Notes under the pieces: generated by a model
Told to the model about the DNA's origin: nothing
Database searches by the model: none
Seen by the model: only the letters and a program-made list of their open reading frames with translations
Part shown: in pieces, positions 59,611 to 64,000 of the stretch
How positions within the stretch are numbered: the first letter of the stretch is position 1
Layout: each line of letters opens with the position of its first letter
Position numbers and translations under genes: made by a program
Source of the DNA: DASVDE01 sp036381235
GTDB taxonomy: Bacteria > Actinomycetota > Thermoleophilia > Solirubrobacterales > 70-9
DNA: 64,000 nt
NCBI GenBank assembly: GCA_036381235.1
Contig: DASVDE010000002.1
Location: forward strand, 1 to 64,000
Direction: 5' to 3'

Positions 59611-60600
59611 ATGAAGCTGATCGTCCAAATCCCCTGCCTCAACGAGGAAGAAACCCTTGCGGCGACGATCGCCGATCTGCCGCGCCAGATCGACGGCATC
59701 GACACGGTGGAGCTGCTGGTGATCGACGACGGCTCGACCGACCGCACGGTCGAGGTCGCCCGCGCACACGGGGTCGAGCACATCGTGCGCCTGACCAACA
59801 ACAAGGGCCTGGCGGCCGGGTTCCAGGCGGGCCTCGACGCCTGCCTGAAGTTGGGCGCCGACATCATCGTCAACACCGACGCCGACAATCAGTACAACGG
59901 CGCCGACGTCCCCAAGCTCGTCGCGCCTGTCCTTGCCGGCGAGGCAGACATCGTCGTCGGTGACCGCCAGGTCGCCCAGATCGAGCACTTCTCCGGCGCA
60001 AAGAAGGCCCTGCAGAGGGTCGGCAGCTGGGTTGTGAGGCGACTCTCGGGCACCGACATCGCCGACACCACGTCGGGCTTCCGCGCCTATAACCGAGAGG
60101 CGGCGCTGGGCCTGCTCGTGGTCGACAACTTCACCTACACCCTGGAGAGCCTGATCCAGGCGGGAAAGATGCTGGTCGCGGTAGATCAGGTGCAGATCGC
60201 CACCAACCCGCAGACGCGGGAGTCCCGCCTGTTCGACTCGACCGGTTCCTACGTGCGCCGCAATGCCCTCTCGATCCTGCGCATCTACGCCCGCTATGAG
60301 CCGCTGAAAGTGTTCGCCACAGCCGGCCTGGTGGTTGGCCTGGCGGCGCTGGCCGCCTGGATGCCCTTCTTGATCGACTGGATCTTCAACGGCGACAGCG
60401 GCGGGCACATCCAGTCGCTGATCCTTGGCGCAGTGCTGTTCATCGCCGCCGTGCAGCTGCTGGCGTTGGGGGTCATCGGAGACCTGTTGGCGAGCCAGCG
60501 AGTGATGACGCAGCGCGTCTTCGAGCGCGTGCGCCGGGTGGAGCTGTCGCTGGGGGTCGCGCCCTCCCACTACGAGCGCGGCGCGTCGGGCGGGCGATGA
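59611..60600 (+). CDS. Family 2 glycosyltransferase with membrane helices
   Basis: A 329-residue GT2 enzyme that moves a sugar from a nucleotide sugar. IPCLNEEETLAATIADLP opens the GT-A domain, DDGSTDRTVEVA and the DxD NTDADNQYNG bind nucleotide and metal, and GDRQ with RRLSGTDIADTTSGFRAYN follow. Two hydrophobic helices at the C-terminus (LKVFATAGLVVGLAALAAW and LILGAVLFIAAVQLLALGV) anchor it, like dolichol-phosphate-mannose synthase-type enzymes of the DPM1/GtrB group. ATG 59611; frame continues upstream through the hairpin but is not conserved there. It overlaps the flippase start by four bases (ATGA). Confidence 0.88.
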   Translation: MKLIVQIPCLNEEETLAATIADLPRQIDGIDTVELLVIDDGSTDRTVEVARAHGVEHIVRLTNNKGLAAGFQAGLDACLKLGADIIVNTDADNQYNGADVPKLVAPVLAGEADIVVGDRQVAQIEHFSGAKKALQRVGSWVVRRLSGTDIADTTSGFRAYNREAALGLLVVDNFTYTLESLIQAGKMLVAVDQVQIATNPQTRESRLFDSTGSYVRRNALSILRIYARYEPLKVFATAGLVVGLAALAAWMPFLIDWIFNGDSGGHIQSLILGAVLFIAAVQLLALGVIGDLLASQRVMTQRVFERVRRVELSLGVAPSHYERGASGGR

Positions 60601-61967
60601 GCGACGAAAAGCGCGGCTCCGCGTCGGCCGAATACGGCAAGACGGCGAGCTTCCTCGCCGTCGGCGTCGGCCTCACCGGCGCCATCACCTACGCCTACTT
60701 CTTCATCGCCTCGCATGTGCTCTCCAAGCCCGACTACGGGGAGATCACGGTGCTCTGGTCGGCAGTCTTCATCACCGTCTCGACCCTCTATCGCCCAGTC
60801 GACCAACTGCTCTCACGGCACATCTCCGAACGGCTGGTGAAAGGGGAGCCGATCGGCGAGCCGATGCGGGTGGCGGCGAAGATCCAGCTCGGCCTCGCCG
60901 CCTTCTTCGCCGTCGTCACACTAGCCCTGCACGAGCCGATCGCAGACGGTCTGCTGCAGGGCAGCGAGGCTCTCTACTGGATCTTCTTCTCGGCAGTGCT
61001 GTTCTACGCGGCGAGCTACTTCGCCCGTGGCTACCTGGCGGGCTACGGCCAGTTCGGCCTGTTCACGGCGCTGATCCTCTCGGAATCGGTCTTCCGCACC
61101 CTGTTCGCGGTGCTGGTCGCGGTCGGGCTGCTGAGCGGGCAATCGGCGGTGGCGATCGGGATCGTCGCCGCCCCGGCCCTCTCCCTGATGGTCATCCCGG
61201 CCGCCTTCGCCCGCAAAGCCCGGACGGCGCCCCCGACGCCGGTAGGGGATGAAAACGCCTCTGAATTCAGCCTCGCGCATGGCAGCGGTTTCGCCGCCGC
61301 GGTGCTGCTGATCATGTTCAGCGAGCAGGTCTTCCTCAACGCCGGGCCGCTGATCGTGCGGGGGTTCGAGGGCGCTGCCGCGGCTGGTTTCATCTTCAAC
61401 GTGCTGATGATCGCCCGGGCCCCGTTGCAGCTGTTCCAGGCGGTTTCGACCAGCATCCTCCCCCACCTGACCAGCCTCCACGCGTCTACCGAGGAGGGCA
61501 GCGAGGAGGAGTTCCATCACTCGGTGCGGATGGTCCTGGCCGGGATCGCCGCCTTCACGGCGATAGTCGCAGTCTTCGTCCTGATCGCCGGCCCGCAGCT
61601 GATGCAGCTCGCCTTCAGCAAGAAGTTCACCTACGACCGAGAGGGCCTGCTTTTGATCACCGCCGGGATGGGCCTCTACCTCTCCTCGGTGACGATCAAC
61701 CAGGCCTGCCTCGCACAGGGTCAGGTGCGCCGCGCCTCCGTGCGCTGGATCGGCTGCGCCGCCTTCTTCATCGCCTGGAACTTCGTGCCCCTGATCGCAG
61801 ATGAGTTTCGCCGGGTCGAGATCGGATTCGCCCTCACCGCGGGGCTGTTACTCGGCCTGCTGTACCTGATCTACCGACGTCCGCACGAGCGCGCTGAGGA
61901 CGTGCCCCGGCTCGGCTCCACCGAGGAGCTGGAAGCCCGCCTGGCGGCGGTCGACGAAGGGGCCTAG
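60597..61967 (+). CDS. Polysaccharide flippase, MOP/Wzx-like
   Basis: A 456-residue polytopic membrane protein with about 12-14 hydrophobic segments, e.g. AVGVGLTGAITYAYFFIASH and ILLIMFSEQVFLNAGPLIV. The pattern with a long charged middle loop (RKARTAPPTPVGDENASEFS) and the SFLAVGVGLTG start fits the MATE-like MOP superfamily of lipid-linked sugar flippases. It is coupled by ATGA to the GT2 gene and followed after two bases by the antiporter gene, so all three form one operon. It likely handles a surface-glycan precursor. Confidence 0.83.
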   Translation: MSDEKRGSASAEYGKTASFLAVGVGLTGAITYAYFFIASHVLSKPDYGEITVLWSAVFITVSTLYRPVDQLLSRHISERLVKGEPIGEPMRVAAKIQLGLAAFFAVVTLALHEPIADGLLQGSEALYWIFFSAVLFYAASYFARGYLAGYGQFGLFTALILSESVFRTLFAVLVAVGLLSGQSAVAIGIVAAPALSLMVIPAAFARKARTAPPTPVGDENASEFSLAHGSGFAAAVLLIMFSEQVFLNAGPLIVRGFEGAAAAGFIFNVLMIARAPLQLFQAVSTSILPHLTSLHASTEEGSEEEFHHSVRMVLAGIAAFTAIVAVFVLIAGPQLMQLAFSKKFTYDREGLLLITAGMGLYLSSVTINQACLAQGQVRRASVRWIGCAAFFIAWNFVPLIADEFRRVEIGFALTAGLLLGLLYLIYRRPHERAEDVPRLGSTEELEARLAAVDEGA

Positions 61968-61969
61968 CG

Positions 61970-63781
61970 ATGTCCGACGCCGGCCTCCTCCTCGTCGCCG
62001 GCATCCTGCTGGCCGCGGGAATCGGAGCGGCGTTGATCGCCGATCGGGTGCGGGTGCCGGGCCTGCTGCTGTTCCTCGGACTGGGAATGTTGATCGGCTC
62101 CGACGGGATCGGCGGCGTCGAATTCGACGATGCCGAGATGACCCGGACGCTGGGAACGATCGGCCTGGTGCTGATCCTCTTCGAGGGCGGGCTGACCGCG
62201 GGCTGGCACGAGATCCGCCCGGTCTTCGGCACCGCCCTGGGACTGGCGACCCTCGGCACCTTCCTCACCGCGATGGTGACCGGGTTCGCTGCGGTCGTCA
62301 TCTTCGACCTCAGCACCCTCGAGGGCTTGATCCTGGGCTCGGCTGTGGCAGCCACCGACTCCGCCGCGATCTTCGCCGTGCTGCGCGGCTCCCGGCTCGA
62401 ACGCCCCCTCGCGCGCACCCTGGAGGGGGAGTCCGGGATGAACGACCCGGTGGCGCTGCTGCTCGTGGTCGGCTTCGCCGACTGGATCTCCGACCCCTCC
62501 TACGGGGCGCCGGACATGCTGCTTGCCTTCGTGGTCAAGCTCTCGCTCGGCGCCGTCCTCGGCCTCGGCGCCGGTTGGCTCGCCCGTCGCGCATTCGAGC
62601 GCGTCGAGTTGCCCACCCAGGGCCTCTATCCGGTGGCGTCGATCGCCACCGCAGCGCTCTCCTACGGCGTCGCGGAAACCCTCGGCGGCTCCGGGTTCCT
62701 CGCTGTCTATGCGACCGCCCTCGTGCTCGGCACCGGCTCCCTGCCCGCGCGCAGCACGATCGTCGCCTTCCACCAGGGCCTCAGCTGGCTCGCCCAGATC
62801 AGCCTCTTCTTCGTGCTTGGTCTGCTCGTCTTCCCCAGCCAGCTCTGGGGCGTGGCCGGCAAGGGGCTGCTGATCTCGGCGCTGCTGATCCTCGTCGCCC
62901 GGCCATTGGCGACGATGATCGTCACCCAACCGACGAGACTCAACATCCGCGAGCGGACGATGCTGAGCTGGGCGGGGCTGAGAGGCGCGATCCCGATCTG
63001 GCTCGCCACTTTCCCGGTGGTCGCGGGGGTCGCCGAGGCGAATTTGATCTTCAACGTCGTCTTCTTCATCGTCGTCACCTCGACCCTGGTGCAGGGGGCG
63101 ACAATCGAGCCGCTTGCCCGCCGCCTCGGCCTGACGACCACCGAGTCGGCGCTGCCACAGCCTGTCGCCGACATCGGCATGGTGCGCGAACTGGGTGGCG
63201 AGCTGATCGCCTGGCGCGTTCGCGAAGGTGACGCGGCGGCGGGGCTGATGGTCAAGGAGCTGGGGCTGCCACGCGAGGCACTGGTCCATCTGATCGTCCG
63301 CGACGGGCGAGCGATCGCGCCGCGCGGGTCGACCCGGATCGAAGCTGGAGACGAGCTGCACATGCTCGTCCAGGAGCATCGCCGCGAAGCGGTCGAGCAG
63401 CTGACTCGTCGCTGGCGCGAGGGCCCGCTGGGCGAGCCGGCGCCGCTGTTGCTGCCCCGGCGAGGAGCGCCGCAGGTCTTCTCCGTTCGACCCGGCAGCA
63501 CGCTCGACGGAGACCCGGCGGCGCCCGAACACGTGGACGGGATCGAGGTGCGGGCGCGACTGCGCACGCGACACGACGAGCCCGGTGCCCTGGTCGCGCT
63601 CGCCGATGGGCGCTTTGCGATCACCGGCACCCGCCACCTCGCGGTGGGTGGCCGCCGCCAGCTCGCGGACTGGTGCGAGCGGCGAGCGCGGCGACCCGGC
63701 GTCAGCGAAGCGGAGCGCTCCTGGTGGCAGGAAGTCGCGGGGGCCTTGATCGCCCCCACCGCTCTTCCGGCTGAGTCCTAG
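61970..63781 (+). CDS. CPA1-family potassium/proton or sodium/proton antiporter with regulatory domains
   Basis: A 603-residue transporter. About 12 transmembrane helices make up 1-395; LLLFLGLGMLIGSDGIGG, VLILFEGGLTAGW, GSAVAATDSAAIFAVLRGS (carrying the ion-binding Asp), and LRGAIPIWLATFPVVAGV are typical of NhaP2/CvrA-type antiporters. A TrkA-C-like cytosolic domain (about 400-480) with GDELHMLVQEHRREAVEQL follows, then a further ~100-residue domain of the CvrA end type. It is in one operon with the flippase gene. The stop overlaps rpe on the other strand by three to four bases. Confidence 0.9.
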   Translation: MSDAGLLLVAGILLAAGIGAALIADRVRVPGLLLFLGLGMLIGSDGIGGVEFDDAEMTRTLGTIGLVLILFEGGLTAGWHEIRPVFGTALGLATLGTFLTAMVTGFAAVVIFDLSTLEGLILGSAVAATDSAAIFAVLRGSRLERPLARTLEGESGMNDPVALLLVVGFADWISDPSYGAPDMLLAFVVKLSLGAVLGLGAGWLARRAFERVELPTQGLYPVASIATAALSYGVAETLGGSGFLAVYATALVLGTGSLPARSTIVAFHQGLSWLAQISLFFVLGLLVFPSQLWGVAGKGLLISALLILVARPLATMIVTQPTRLNIRERTMLSWAGLRGAIPIWLATFPVVAGVAEANLIFNVVFFIVVTSTLVQGATIEPLARRLGLTTTESALPQPVADIGMVRELGGELIAWRVREGDAAAGLMVKELGLPREALVHLIVRDGRAIAPRGSTRIEAGDELHMLVQEHRREAVEQLTRRWREGPLGEPAPLLLPRRGAPQVFSVRPGSTLDGDPAAPEHVDGIEVRARLRTRHDEPGALVALADGRFAITGTRHLAVGGRRQLADWCERRARRPGVSEAERSWWQEVAGALIAPTALPAES

Positions 63782-64000
63782 GCAGCGCCGGCGGCGGCGA
63801 CTATCTCGGTGTAGGCGGCAGCCGGGTCTTCCGCGCCGAAGATTGCGGAGCCGGCGACGAAGAGCGAAGCGCCGGCTTCGGCAATCGGGCCGACGGTCGT
63901 TGCGTCGATGCCGCCGTCGACCTCGATGCGAGCATCGCCGACGAGCGGCGCGAGGCGACGAAGCTTGTCGTGGGACTCGGGGATCAGGGTCTGGCCGCCC
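63778..64000 (-). CDS. rpe: Ribulose-phosphate 3-epimerase, C-terminal part
   Basis: The window ends within this gene; only about 73 C-terminal residues are present. GGQTLIPESHDKLRRL, IEVDGGIDATTVGPIAEAGASLFVAGSAIFG and AYTEIVAAAGAA match the last strands and the phosphate-binding GGI and AGSAIFG segments of the epimerase barrel, which interconverts ribulose-5-phosphate and xylulose-5-phosphate. In related genomes rpe lies beside the riboflavin operon, and here the flippase module separates them. Its stop overlaps the antiporter stop on the other strand. Confidence 0.93.
   Translation of the reverse strand, partial: GGQTLIPESHDKLRRLAPLVGDARIEVDGGIDATTVGPIAEAGASLFVAGSAIFGAEDPAAAYTEIVAAAGAA

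Overview
The window is about 64 kb of high-GC chromosome. Gene order points to an actinobacterium of the Thermoleophilia/Solirubrobacterales type; this is inferred from synteny and protein style, not from a marker search. The main evidence is a largely minus-strand housekeeping block running rpe, ribD-ribE-ribBA-ribH, rpmB, DAK-domain gene, recG, rsmD, coaD, SepIVA-like gene, rpmF, plsX, acpP, rnc, smc, ftsY, ffh, rpsP, khpA, trmD, rplS, lepB, rnhB, comM and dprA. A WhiG/FliA-type sigma factor and a XerD-type recombinase follow further down. Genes are tightly packed, many with start/stop overlaps, and no gene-free stretch exceeds about 300 bases.

Region 1 (1-9.3 kb): the translation cluster thrS, infC, rpmI, rplT and a partial TrmH-type RNA methyltransferase. 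It is split between infC and rpmI by a divergent pair of nucleotide-sugar genes (DegT-type aminotransferase and wecB). A large membrane protein precedes thrS. An AraC-type regulator with a VOC protein, a cupin protein and tRNA-Val follow.

Region 2 (9.3-15.7 kb): an accessory region. A GNAT gene and a frameshifted VOC gene lead into a ~5.0-kb island bounded by 49-bp direct repeats of the 3' half of tRNA-Cys. The island holds a decayed tyrosine integrase and a DprA-like gene next to a ComF-like phosphoribosyltransferase gene. This pair resembles the ShosTA toxin-antitoxin/anti-phage system. It also carries two membrane-anchored proteins of unknown function and an orphan Cas2-like (SinR-family) protein. 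This is the best candidate for an uncharacterised conflict system in the window.

Region 3 (15.7-32.9 kb): metabolic and envelope genes. These include a secreted cupin, an AHL-lactonase-like metallo-hydrolase, a probable methylsuccinyl-CoA dehydrogenase, tRNA-Gly, RNase HI, a polyprenyl glycosylphosphotransferase, an LPFTG surface protein and a BTAD regulator. They continue with an EF-G-like GTPase, the sigma factor, XerD, an L,D-transpeptidase, 5-formyl-THF cyclo-ligase-like gene, ilvD and thiD.

Region 4 (32.9-64 kb): the conserved housekeeping block. Oddities are an SMC too short to hold a hinge, an RNase III with altered active-site residues, no rimM between rpsP and trmD, an L19 with a long acidic tail, and three long intergenic hairpins of one family. 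A plus-strand envelope/ion module (GT2 glycosyltransferase, flippase, CPA1 antiporter) runs to a truncated rpe at the right edge.
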